A stretch of DNA of 5,191 nt from the NCBI RefSeq assembly GCF_000496755.2, contig NZ_AYKS02000106.1, positions 1 through 5,191 on the forward strand, read 5' to 3'. This DNA is from Serratia sp. DD3 (lineage in GTDB: Bacteria > Pseudomonadota > Gammaproteobacteria > Enterobacterales > Enterobacteriaceae). Numbering within the stretch: position 1 is the stretch's first letter; every line of letters starts with the position of its first letter. A program made the translations under genes and the position numbers. The notes under the pieces were generated by a model, which saw only the letters and a list, made by a program, of their open reading frames with translations, had not been told where the DNA came from and ran no database searches. Below, piece by piece: positions 1 to 4,730 of this stretch.

Positions 1-132
1 AACGGCGAGTTGGTGATCGCTGGCGACTGGCTGACCGAGAGCGGCATTACCAACGCTGAACAACTGGAGGTTACCGCTGCACCGGGGGTGATCCGGGTGC
101 AGCGGCGGGAAGAGGGAGGATTTAGGGCTTAG
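1..132 (+). CDS. SymE-like protein, second gene of pair, 3' end only (partial)
   Basis: The frame is open from base 1 and ends at TAG 130-132, giving 43 residues of the C-terminal part of a SymE-like protein. It reads NGELVIAGDWLTESGIT and ends REEGGFRA, matching the tails at 2361 and 4342. The fragment contains one copy of the SymE/AbrB-type motif (short strand, D-W-L/G-x-W-L turn, glycine, second strand). It converges on the immunity gene that ends at 168, with a hairpin between them. The first 41 bases differ at 9 positions from the copy at 4211-4251, but from base 42 the copies are identical, so a recombination breakpoint lies within this gene. The 5' part is outside the window; whether it is intact cannot be seen. 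Confidence 0.75.
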   Translation, partial: NGELVIAGDWLTESGITNAEQLEVTAAPGVIRVQRREEGGFRA

Positions 133-139
133 ATGTAGG

Positions 140-161
140 AACCCCGGCTAAGGCCGGGGTT
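140..161. terminator. Hairpin between convergent genes (bidirectional terminator)
   Basis: AACCCCGGC (140-148) pairs with GCCGGGGTT (153-161) around the loop TAAG: a perfect 9-bp stem. It sits between the SymE-like stop (132) and the immunity stop (168), where a shared terminator is expected. Neither side carries a long T-tract, so termination strength is uncertain. Confidence 0.7.
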
Positions 162-167
162 ATAACC

Positions 168-518
168 TTAACTTTGTTGATAACGCTCATCTTGTTGAAT
201 AATAGGTTCCATATATTCCTCCCATGCTAGCTTTTGGGAAGTTTGTCCTCGTGTCAACTCCGTTCGATTATTAATACACTCACGAACAGCTTTTATAGCC
301 ACATTAAATTCTTCCTTCTCTAATTCAGCTAGTACGATTTGATCTAGTGGTAAATACAACATTATCTTTTCATGTAGTTCGGGATAATGTTCCTGGAACG
401 CATCATCAAACAACGCTTCCAAGGCATTCGAAGATGATCGGTCAAGCCCTACAGTGAGACTTCTGTCACTATAGTTATTGCTGCATGGTTTCCGACCAAT
501 ATTAAAAAAAGAACCCAT
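168..518 (-). CDS. Putative CdiI-type immunity protein A (copy 1)
   Basis: This 116-residue acidic soluble protein has no signal peptide or membrane segment. I identify it by position: it directly follows the orphan CdiA-type toxin A, as cdiI follows cdiA, and should bind and neutralise that toxin in the cytoplasm. I prefer the ATG at 518 (MGSFFNIGRK) to the GTG at 524, because the toxin's last codons ATG-AGG-TGA provide AGG a few bases upstream, and the cassette B gene starts exactly two bases after its toxin stop in the same way. It resembles immunity B weakly: similar length, a MxxFxxxxxK start, a central 'LP...A' region, and a C-terminal W-x-x-Y-x-x-x-I-x-x-x-x-Q segment (W and Y near the end). 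An identical copy lies at 4378-4728. The gene is visibly AT-richer than the SymE block. The family name is not recognised. Confidence 0.75.
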   Translation of the reverse strand: MGSFFNIGRKPCSNNYSDRSLTVGLDRSSSNALEALFDDAFQEHYPELHEKIMLYLPLDQIVLAELEKEEFNVAIKAVRECINNRTELTRGQTSQKLAWEEYMEPIIQQDERYQQS

Positions 519-520
519 AA

Positions 521-1558
521 TCACCTCATAATGATAATTTTATCTGTCTGATTTTTAGGTAATTTAATTATAAAATCCATAAAAATCTTCTGATTCAACG
601 GAGTTAACACAGTAAAATCAACAGGAACTATGTCTGCCTTTTCTAAGTGTTCAAGAATTTGCTTTTGTCCACCTGGAATGTTCTGCCCCTGGGGCGTCAC
701 TGTCATGTTTTTCTCAAAAAACTTATTCATTCCATCTATTTCTTTCTGAGATAAATTCTTGGTTGTATACATCAAATCAACAGTTTTCCCCGCATTAGGG
801 CCTGAAGTGATAATAAAATCAGTTGCCTTTTGGCCAGTATTAGGCGCTCTTTCCAATGGTCCAAGAACACCTTCTAACCTTGCCGCAGCCTCTGCTGGGT
901 TATATTTCCCATTACCGGTTACATCAGGTGTATTTAAGCGTTGCTGCCCCTCTAAAGGAGTCGCATTACTTTTAACTTCATAAATTCCATCTGCATTCTT
1001 TGTTAGTACAGGTGCTTTGTTGCCCGTAGCCCCATTCGCAGCCAACTTCTCCAGACTGACACCCGCTGCCTTGGCACCATAAACCATCCCCACCGTATCC
1101 TGGATGGTCACCGCTATCTTGGCCCATCCAGGTACCTCATCAATGGCTTTCTGATATTTGGCTGCGTAGGCCGCATCTTGCGCCAGCTTAGTTTGGGCTT
1201 GCTCTTTTGTATAGCCTTGCTCAATCAGCTTTACCAGATCGTGCGTGTAGTCACCAATGAGATCACCGAACTTCGCCATTTCATCTGGGTACTGGTCACG
1301 TAAGTCGTAATAGGTCTGGTACTCGGCATAACCTAGATAGCTGTCTTTGGCAGCAAGCGCCAGTTTCATCTCCTTGATACAGCCCGGACTGGCTCCATCA
1401 GCACAGGCATCCTTCAGATTGGCATCACTGGTAATATTCTTTAGCGTCAGATCAGCCAGATCTTTCACTTCACTATCAGTGATCGTGCCATTGGCCAGTT
1501 TGGCTTTCAGTTTGTCTTGGCGGATCCTATCACTGGCGTCGAGATAGTTATTCTCCAC
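521..1558 (-). CDS. Orphan CdiA C-terminal toxin module A (VENN-type)
   Basis: The frame of 345 codons begins with the VENN motif itself (GTG-GAG-AAT-AAC), the conserved junction between the constant CdiA stalk and the variable toxin tip. The frame continues upstream as ...ANFTTEQVV, then meets TAG at 1610-1612, so it is detached from any full CdiA. By residue: VENN 1-4; a C-x7-C pair at 52 and 60; an alanine-rich middle (to about 230) that probably serves entry into the target cell; and the toxin domain at about 235-345 with E236, D247, K258 and D261 in TDFIITSGPNAGKTVD, ending IIIMR. The spacing of the acidic residues, and the late 'KADIVPVDF' strand, recall CdiA PDDEXK-like tRNases; that assignment is inference. 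Expression is doubtful: where toxin B has GTG after an AAGGA sequence, this copy has GTA (1595-1597). Only the VENN GTG or later codons remain as starts. Immunity A follows at 2-bp spacing. Confidence 0.8.
   Translation of the reverse strand: MENNYLDASDRIRQDKLKAKLANGTITDSEVKDLADLTLKNITSDANLKDACADGASPGCIKEMKLALAAKDSYLGYAEYQTYYDLRDQYPDEMAKFGDLIGDYTHDLVKLIEQGYTKEQAQTKLAQDAAYAAKYQKAIDEVPGWAKIAVTIQDTVGMVYGAKAAGVSLEKLAANGATGNKAPVLTKNADGIYEVKSNATPLEGQQRLNTPDVTGNGKYNPAEAAARLEGVLGPLERAPNTGQKATDFIITSGPNAGKTVDLMYTTKNLSQKEIDGMNKFFEKNMTVTPQGQNIPGGQKQILEHLEKADIVPVDFTVLTPLNQKIFMDFIIKLPKNQTDKIIIMR
524..527 (-). promoter_or_regulatory. Immunity A ribosome binding site inside toxin stop region
   Basis: Read on the minus strand, ATG-AGG-TGA-TT-ATG places GAGG at 527-524, five bases before the immunity ATG at 518. 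The toxin's final Met-Arg codons and the Shine-Dalgarno are the same bases, which implies translational coupling. It decides the start in favour of 518. Confidence 0.65.
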
Positions 1559-1609
1559 AACAACTTGCTCTGTCGTGAAGTTGGCTGTCGAACTTACTTT
1601 TTCCCTGTT
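1559..1609 (-). other. Relic of the CdiA pre-VENN region, cassette A
   Basis: In frame upstream of toxin A these 17 codons read NREKVSSTANFTTEQVV, preceded by TAG at 1610-1612. The counterpart in cassette B reads EKVSSAANFTTEQVV before VENN. This is residual coding homology to the CdiA stalk just before VENN, left when the module was separated from its parent. It offers a short homology for recombination back into a full cdiA. Confidence 0.65.
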
Positions 1610-1709
1610 CTATCAGTCAGTTAAAACCGTTTTTTGCCAGTGCATTTTGCTACAGGCAACTTTTTGCCCAGACGCGCGTTTTCGGCCTGTTACGCCATTT
1701 CCCCAACAT

Positions 1710-1721
1710 TGTTAAAGAGCA
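1710..1721 (-). promoter_or_regulatory. boxA-like antiterminator sequence in toxin A leader
   Basis: The minus strand reads TGCTCTTTAACA here, followed by AT. This is, from memory, the exact consensus of the boxA element in enterobacterial rRNA operon leaders, bound by NusB-NusE. It lies about 150 bp upstream of toxin A in the toxin-sense direction and is kept in the second block (3767-3778). On the other strand it overlaps the start region of the SymE-like gene, so its conservation could also reflect coding constraint. No convincing promoter was identified upstream. Confidence 0.4.
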
Positions 1722-1722
1722 A

Positions 1723-1944
1723 CTGCCGCAACATCATAAGTCAGAACCCGCCACACCCCAAGCCCGCAAGAGTATTGTCGGCTACCGCCCCAACGGTGGC
1801 AGGCCGAACCCGTTACCGCAACTGACCATCAAGGGCCGCTGGCTGGAAGCGCTGGGGTTTAACAAGGGCCAACCCGTGAGCATTATTGCGGAACAGGGCC
1901 AACTGATTATCCGCACCGCAACCACCACGGAGGGGAACCCATGA
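1723..1944 (+). CDS. SymE-like protein, first gene of pair (start uncertain)
   Basis: The frame ending TGA 1942-1944 reads RKSIVGYRPNGGRPNPLPQ followed by LTIKGRWLEALGF, close to the E. coli SymE core ITLKGQWLEAAGF. SymE is an SOS-linked type I toxin with an AbrB-like fold reported to act on RNA; the function here is inferred from similarity only. No ATG, GTG or TTG lies in frame between the stop at 1576 and this core. I give the CTG at 1723 as a provisional start because AAAGAG precedes it, but the gene could start at another rare codon or be dead. The paralogue at 3696-4001 has an in-frame GTG that is put out of frame here by one missing C at about 1701-1704. Its stop overlaps the next gene's start (ATGA, 1941-1944), so the two are probably translationally coupled. 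I see no LexA-box palindrome nearby. Confidence 0.55.
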   Translation: MPQHHKSEPATPQARKSIVGYRPNGGRPNPLPQLTIKGRWLEALGFNKGQPVSIIAEQGQLIIRTATTTEGNP

Positions 1945-2361
1945 ACATCACCTTTACCCCTGAGCCGATCCCCGAGTTAACGCTAACGGGTAGACAACTG
2001 GCCGCACTGGGTTTTACCAGTGGCACCCCGTTACAAGTGATCTTGAGGAACCGCACGCTGTGGGTCACCACCGTCACCGATGAGGCCACTTGGGACAAAT
2101 CTGCCGGAAGCAGATTTGAACGCTGCTTGCAGCGGCCCCGAAGGGGCGAGGCCCACGGATGGGCCGAGTAGCACACTGTGCGCAGTCAGCCAACAGCGGC
2201 AAGATTTGGGGGCGGATTGGGTGCGGGATAACGGCGAGTTGGTGATTGGTGGTGACTGGCTCACCGAGTCCGGCATTACCAGCGCGGAACAACTGGTCCT
2301 CACCGCCGCACCGGGGATCATTCGGGTGCAGCGGCGGGAAGAGGGAGGATTTAGGGCTTAA
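1941..2361 (+). pseudogene. SymE-like protein, second gene of pair, disrupted by hairpin insertion
   Basis: The ATG at 1941 opens a frame reading MNITFTPEPIPELTLTGRQ, parallel to the intact copy at 3998-4342. After EATW (about 2092) the sequence leaves homology and enters a four-hairpin insertion. The frame then stops at TAG 2169-2171 (76 residues). The rest of the protein (SQQRQDLGADWVRDNGEL to GGFRA) continues from about 2187 to TAA 2359-2361 in another frame. The start-to-stop distance is 421 bp against 345 bp in the intact copy, a net gain of 76 bp, which is a +1 frameshift. A reading frame from ATG 2080 runs through the insertion into the C-terminal half (93 residues) and could be called as a gene, but I read it as the tail of this broken one. 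The C-terminal half is one of two SymE-like repeats in the intact protein. Confidence 0.75.
2096..2165. repeat. Compound palindromic insertion of four adjacent hairpins
   Basis: Four perfect inverted repeats follow one another: CAAATCTGC/GCAGATTTG (2096-2104 and 2110-2118, loop CGGAA); CGCTGC/GCAGCG (2121-2126 and 2129-2134); GCCCC/GGGGC (2135-2139 and 2143-2147, loop GAA); GGCCCA/TGGGCC (2150-2155 and 2160-2165, loop CGGA). A fifth small palindrome, GCACA-C-TGTGC, follows at 2171-2181. The whole is absent from the paralogous gene at the same place (after 4150), so it is an insertion of about 76 bp net; the exact ends and any target duplication are unclear. It has no coding capacity of its own. 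It resembles a non-autonomous palindromic repeat (REP- or MITE-like); I cannot name the family. There is no other copy in the window. Confidence 0.75.
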
Positions 2362-2367
2362 AAGCAA

Positions 2368-2393
2368 AACTCCCGGCCAACTGGCCGGGAGTT
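2368..2393 (-). terminator. Strong hairpin terminator between SymE-like relic and immunity B
   Basis: AACTCCCGGCC (2368-2378) pairs with GGCCGGGAGTT (2383-2393) around the loop AACT: an 11-bp perfect stem. On the minus strand it is followed by TTTTGCTTTT, so it is well formed for the cassette B transcript, whose immunity gene ends at 2398. On the plus strand the flank is not T-rich. Confidence 0.8.
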
Positions 2394-2397
2394 CGTG

Positions 2398-2757
2398 TTA
2401 CTCATTATTTTTAATTATATCAATGTCATATAAAGGTGATGCTTGCATTTTTGGTTTTATCTCATCGTACCAGGCTTTAAACATCCACTCCTGCGGACGA
2501 CTATTCATTACTGGGTTAGCTTTCAGATCGACCTCTATAGCTTTTTTTATCTGCTCATAACATTGCATATAAGTAGCTTGCGGCAATTTAGAAAAATCTA
2601 ATGTTTGATCATATAGATCATAAGTTTCATAGATTTCCTCCATCACATCCTTACTCACCTGAGTGATATAAGGACGTAAATAATCGGCAATAATATCTAT
2701 TGCTGAAGAACCCAATGACACCCCATTCTTTTGGGAAAAATAAAGAAAACCAGCCAT
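2398..2757 (-). CDS. Putative CdiI-type immunity protein B
   Basis: A 119-residue acidic protein begins MAGFLYFSQKNG and has no signal peptide or clear membrane segment. Its ATG (2757) lies two bases after the toxin B stop, with AGG from the toxin's Arg codon as ribosome binding site; the arrangement matches cassette A exactly. By position it should neutralise toxin B in the cytoplasm. It shares with immunity A the size, the M-x-x-F start, a central 'KLPQA' region and a C-terminal region with conserved W, Y and Q positions, but little else. This is the pattern expected of immunity proteins that diverged with related toxins. The family name is not recognised. The gene is AT-rich compared with the SymE block. 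Confidence 0.75.
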   Translation of the reverse strand: MAGFLYFSQKNGVSLGSSAIDIIADYLRPYITQVSKDVMEEIYETYDLYDQTLDFSKLPQATYMQCYEQIKKAIEVDLKANPVMNSRPQEWMFKAWYDEIKPKMQASPLYDIDIIKNNE

Positions 2758-2759
2758 GT

Positions 2760-3653
2760 TTACCTCATAATAACAACTTTGGCTTTATCTGCCGGAGATA
2801 ACGTATTGATATAGGACAACAATCTTTGCTGGTTTTCAGCGTTAAGATTTCTGAAATCCAGAGGTACTATATCAGCCTTATTCAGGTGAGTATGTAACTG
2901 TGCAACGTTTTTATCCCAGTTGTTATTAAAGAACTTATTCATTCCTTCAATTTCTTTGGCCGTTCCTTTAGCCGTTGTAAACATAAAGTCAACAGTCTTC
3001 CCTTTGTTCGGGCCACTCGTAAATATAAAGTCAGCACCACTTATATCAGGGTCAACGCGTTCCAGATTTCCCCCCATACTATTCTGTAACTCACTAGCGG
3101 CAGACCCTTCAGCTAGCTTGTTTTTACCTGCATGAGGGTCATATTTTAATCGGTTAACTTCATCAAGATTAACAGCCCCCCCTGTATTAACAACAGACCC
3201 AGCAATTTCATCACTAGCCTGGTTAATCAGCCTGGACGCTTCAGCAAGGTCACCCTTATTCAGTGCTGCTTCTGCTGCCTTGATTGCCTTACTCGCTGCA
3301 TCACCTAAACCAGGCAGCACTCCTATTATGGTTGCAACATAGTCCAGCGCACTCTGTGCTTCGGCAAGGCTCTTGAGATCCCCAAAAATCGGCACTAAAT
3401 CTATCCCAAAATCCGCACCAGTTGACAGGATATCTATTAGCTCTTCCCGGCGTTGTTCATACATCTTCACCGAACAGACTTCTGCGCTCATCCCAGCACA
3501 GTTTTCCTGCCTGTACCGTTCATTTTGTTCTTCAACGCGCTCTTTAGCCTGTTGTTCTAGTGTCTTCCCAGCGGCCTGCGCATTATAAACATCACTCAGC
3601 GCGTTATTCTCCACAACAACTTGCTCCGTCGTGAAGTTGGCTGCCGAACTCAC
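2760..3653 (-). CDS. Orphan CdiA C-terminal toxin module B (VENN-type)
   Basis: The frame of 297 codons from GTG 3653 starts MSSAANFTTEQVVVENNALS, with VENN at residues 14-17. TGA at 3669-3671 closes the frame upstream, so it is an orphan module. AAGGA four bases before the GTG could allow independent translation. By residue: C-x7-C at 52 and 60; a hydrophobic stretch at about 79-120 (GADFGIDLVPIFGDLKS, then ATIIGVLPGLGD) typical of CdiA pretoxin or entry regions; a linker; and the toxin domain at about 197-297 with E198, D208, K219 and D222 in GADFIFTSGPNKGKTVDFM, then KADIVPLDF and the end VVIMR. The last 100 residues clearly resemble toxin A, but residues 18-190 do not. A PDDEXK-like RNase is plausible; the catalytic set is not proven. 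Immunity B follows by 2 bp. Confidence 0.8.
   Translation of the reverse strand: MSSAANFTTEQVVVENNALSDVYNAQAAGKTLEQQAKERVEEQNERYRQENCAGMSAEVCSVKMYEQRREELIDILSTGADFGIDLVPIFGDLKSLAEAQSALDYVATIIGVLPGLGDAASKAIKAAEAALNKGDLAEASRLINQASDEIAGSVVNTGGAVNLDEVNRLKYDPHAGKNKLAEGSAASELQNSMGGNLERVDPDISGADFIFTSGPNKGKTVDFMFTTAKGTAKEIEGMNKFFNNNWDKNVAQLHTHLNKADIVPLDFRNLNAENQQRLLSYINTLSPADKAKVVIMR
2763..2766 (-). promoter_or_regulatory. Immunity B ribosome binding site inside toxin stop region
   Basis: The minus strand reads ATG-AGG-TAA-AC-ATG. GAGG at 2766-2763 is formed by the toxin's final Met-Arg codons and lies five bases before the immunity ATG at 2757, repeating the cassette A geometry. Confidence 0.65.
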
Positions 3654-3695
3654 TTTTTCCTTGTGCCATCAGCCAGTTACAACATTTTTTTGTCA

Positions 3696-4001
3696 GTGCA
3701 TTTTGCTACAGACAACTTTTTGCCCAGACGCGCGTTTTCAGCCTGTTACGCCATTTCCCCCAACATTGTTAAAGAGCAACTGCCGCAACATCATAAGTCA
3801 GAACCCGCCACACCCCAAGCCCGTAAGAGCATTGTCGGTTACCGCCCCAACGGTGGCAGGCCGAACCCGTTACCGCAACTGACCATCAAGGGCCGCTGGC
3901 TGGAAGCGCTGGGGTTTAACAAGGGCCAACCCGTGAGCATTATTGCGGAGCAGGGCCAACTGATTATCCGCACCGCAACCACCACGGAGGGGAACGCATG
4001 A
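3696..4001 (+). CDS. SymE-like protein, first gene of second pair
   Basis: The frame ends TGA 3999-4001 and contains the same SymE core as 1723-1944 (KSIVGYRPNGGRPN, then LTIKGRWLEALGF, then a final strand QGQLIIRTA). The length is 101 residues from the GTG at 3696. That GTG has no visible Shine-Dalgarno, and the 27 residues it adds look unlike SymE, so the true start may be nearer the core (CTG 3780 after AAAGAG). The frame is open even further upstream, to TTG 3621, but that part is antisense to toxin B. The stop overlaps the next ATG (ATGA, 3998-4001), which indicates a coupled pair. E. coli SymE is repressed by the antisense RNA SymR at its 5' end. Here any transcript for toxin B starting beyond 3780 would be antisense to this start region, a possible analogy only. 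Confidence 0.6.
   Translation: MHFATDNFLPRRAFSACYAISPNIVKEQLPQHHKSEPATPQARKSIVGYRPNGGRPNPLPQLTIKGRWLEALGFNKGQPVSIIAEQGQLIIRTATTTEGNA
3767..3778 (-). promoter_or_regulatory. boxA-like antiterminator sequence in toxin B leader
   Basis: TGCTCTTTAACA on the minus strand, identical to the element at 1710-1721 and again in the leader of an orphan toxin (about 115 bp upstream of GTG 3653). It matches the rrn boxA consensus as I know it. Function here is inference. Confidence 0.4.
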
Positions 4002-4342
4002 ACATCATCTTTACCCCTGAGCCGACACCTAAGTTAACGTTGTCCGGCAAGCCACTGGTCGCACTCGGTTTTACCACCGGAACACCGTTGCAACTGACCT
4101 TAAGGAACCGCACATTGTGGGGCACCACCGTTACCGATGAAGCCACTTGGCAACAACTCTGTGAGGTCAGCCAACAACGGCAAGATTTGGGGGCGGATTG
4201 GGTGCGGGATAATGGTGAACTGGTGATTGGTGGCGACTGGCTCACCGAGTCCGGCATTACCAACGCTGAACAACTGGAGGTTACCGCTGCACCGGGGGTG
4301 ATCCGGGTGCAGCGGCGGGAAGAGGGAGGATTTAGGGCTTAG
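3998..4342 (+). CDS. SymE-like protein, second gene of second pair (intact)
   Basis: A 114-residue protein starts at ATG 3998, inside the stop of the preceding gene and after a good GGAGG (3986-3990). It holds two SymE/AbrB-like repeats: residues about 11-42 (KLTLSGKPLVALGF, ending in NRTLWGTTV) and about 72-105 (GELVIGGDWLTESGIT, ending in GVIRVQR). They are joined by a hydrophilic linker (about 43-71). The protein ends EEGGFRA. Its length is near that of E. coli SymE (113), but the two-repeat layout differs from a single core with a basic tail. It is the reference against which the broken copy at 1941-2361 is judged. The role is unknown; it may partner the first gene. Its last 91 bp belong to the exact repeat. 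Confidence 0.7.
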   Translation: MNIIFTPEPTPKLTLSGKPLVALGFTTGTPLQLTLRNRTLWGTTVTDEATWQQLCEVSQQRQDLGADWVRDNGELVIGGDWLTESGITNAEQLEVTAAPGVIRVQRREEGGFRA

Positions 4343-4349
4343 ATGTAGG

Positions 4350-4371
4350 AACCCCGGCTAAGGCCGGGGTT
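4350..4371. terminator. Hairpin between convergent genes, copy 2
   Basis: Same 9-bp stem as at 140-161 (AACCCCGGC/GCCGGGGTT, loop TAAG), between the SymE-like stop at 4342 and the immunity stop at 4378. Confidence 0.7.
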
Positions 4372-4377
4372 ATAACC

Positions 4378-4728
4378 TTAACTTTGTTGATAACGCTCAT
4401 CTTGTTGAATAATAGGTTCCATATATTCCTCCCATGCTAGCTTTTGGGAAGTTTGTCCTCGTGTCAACTCCGTTCGATTATTAATACACTCACGAACAGC
4501 TTTTATAGCCACATTAAATTCTTCCTTCTCTAATTCAGCTAGTACGATTTGATCTAGTGGTAAATACAACATTATCTTTTCATGTAGTTCGGGATAATGT
4601 TCCTGGAACGCATCATCAAACAACGCTTCCAAGGCATTCGAAGATGATCGGTCAAGCCCTACAGTGAGACTTCTGTCACTATAGTTATTGCTGCATGGTT
4701 TCCGACCAATATTAAAAAAAGAACCCAT
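4378..4728 (-). CDS. Putative CdiI-type immunity protein A (copy 2)
   Basis: Identical in sequence to the gene at 168-518 (116 residues from ATG 4728; GTG 4734 is the alternative start). The Shine-Dalgarno is again formed by the end of the toxin gene (4737-4734). Two identical immunity genes could raise the dose of immunity A if both are transcribed, but no promoter of their own is apparent. Confidence 0.75.
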   Translation of the reverse strand: MGSFFNIGRKPCSNNYSDRSLTVGLDRSSSNALEALFDDAFQEHYPELHEKIMLYLPLDQIVLAELEKEEFNVAIKAVRECINNRTELTRGQTSQKLAWEEYMEPIIQQDERYQQS

Positions 4729-4730
4729 AA

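Larger units (their letters stand above)
42..981. repeat. Exact direct repeat, copy 1 (cassette A)
   Basis: Every row compared by eye from 42 to 981 matches 4252-5191 with a constant offset of 4210. The repeat covers the SymE-like tail, the terminator, the whole immunity gene and the C-terminal part of toxin A. Its left boundary is sharp: 9 mismatches in the preceding 41 bp, none in the next 940. Its right boundary is unknown because copy 2 runs off the window. The repeat is in direct orientation, so it is a substrate for deletion or amplification of the 4210-bp unit. Confidence 0.95.
1547..2090. repeat. Inter-cassette SymE block, copy 1 (diverged direct repeat)
   Basis: From GTTATTCTCCAC (the complement of the VENN codons) rightward through both SymE-like genes, this stretch aligns with 3603-4148 at high but imperfect identity, with a one-base shift at a C run (4 C at about 1701 against 5 C at about 3757). 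Beyond the hairpin insertion, the homology resumes at about 2187 and ends at GGATTTAGGGCTTA. The block's edges coincide with VENN on one side and the SymE-like stop on the other, so it defines the constant part between exchangeable cassettes. Confidence 0.85.
3603..4148. repeat. Inter-cassette SymE block, copy 2 (diverged direct repeat)
   Basis: Counterpart of 1547-2090, running from the VENN codons of toxin B through the start region and first SymE-like gene into the second. Scattered substitutions and single-base indels show that this duplication is older than the exact 940-bp repeat. The bases 3669-3695, between the toxin B frame's stop and the SymE-like GTG, hold nothing I can assign apart from a T run. 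Confidence 0.85.

Noticed and set aside
759..983. Plus-strand open frame of 74 codons inside toxin A
   Set aside because: It is antisense to the VENN-type toxin frame, which has clear homology to toxin B; no ribosome binding site or family resemblance seen.
1347..1547. Plus-strand open frame of 66 codons opposite the start of toxin A
   Set aside because: It is a shadow of the toxin coding frame and is not preserved in cassette B.
1620..1760. LexA operator as in E. coli symE
   Set aside because: No CTG-N10-CAG palindrome of the SOS type was found in either SymE-like leader.
1907..2367. Minus-strand open frames across the SymE-like region, also at 3964-4263
   Set aside because: They are complements of the SymE-like genes; similarity between the two copies is explained by the duplicated plus-strand genes.
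2246..2560. Plus-strand open frame running from the SymE-like tail into immunity B
   Set aside because: It crosses a strong terminator and two convergent genes, and has no resemblance to a known family.
2920..3588. Two plus-strand open frames opposite toxin B
   Set aside because: They are antisense to a supported gene and have composition typical of shadow frames.
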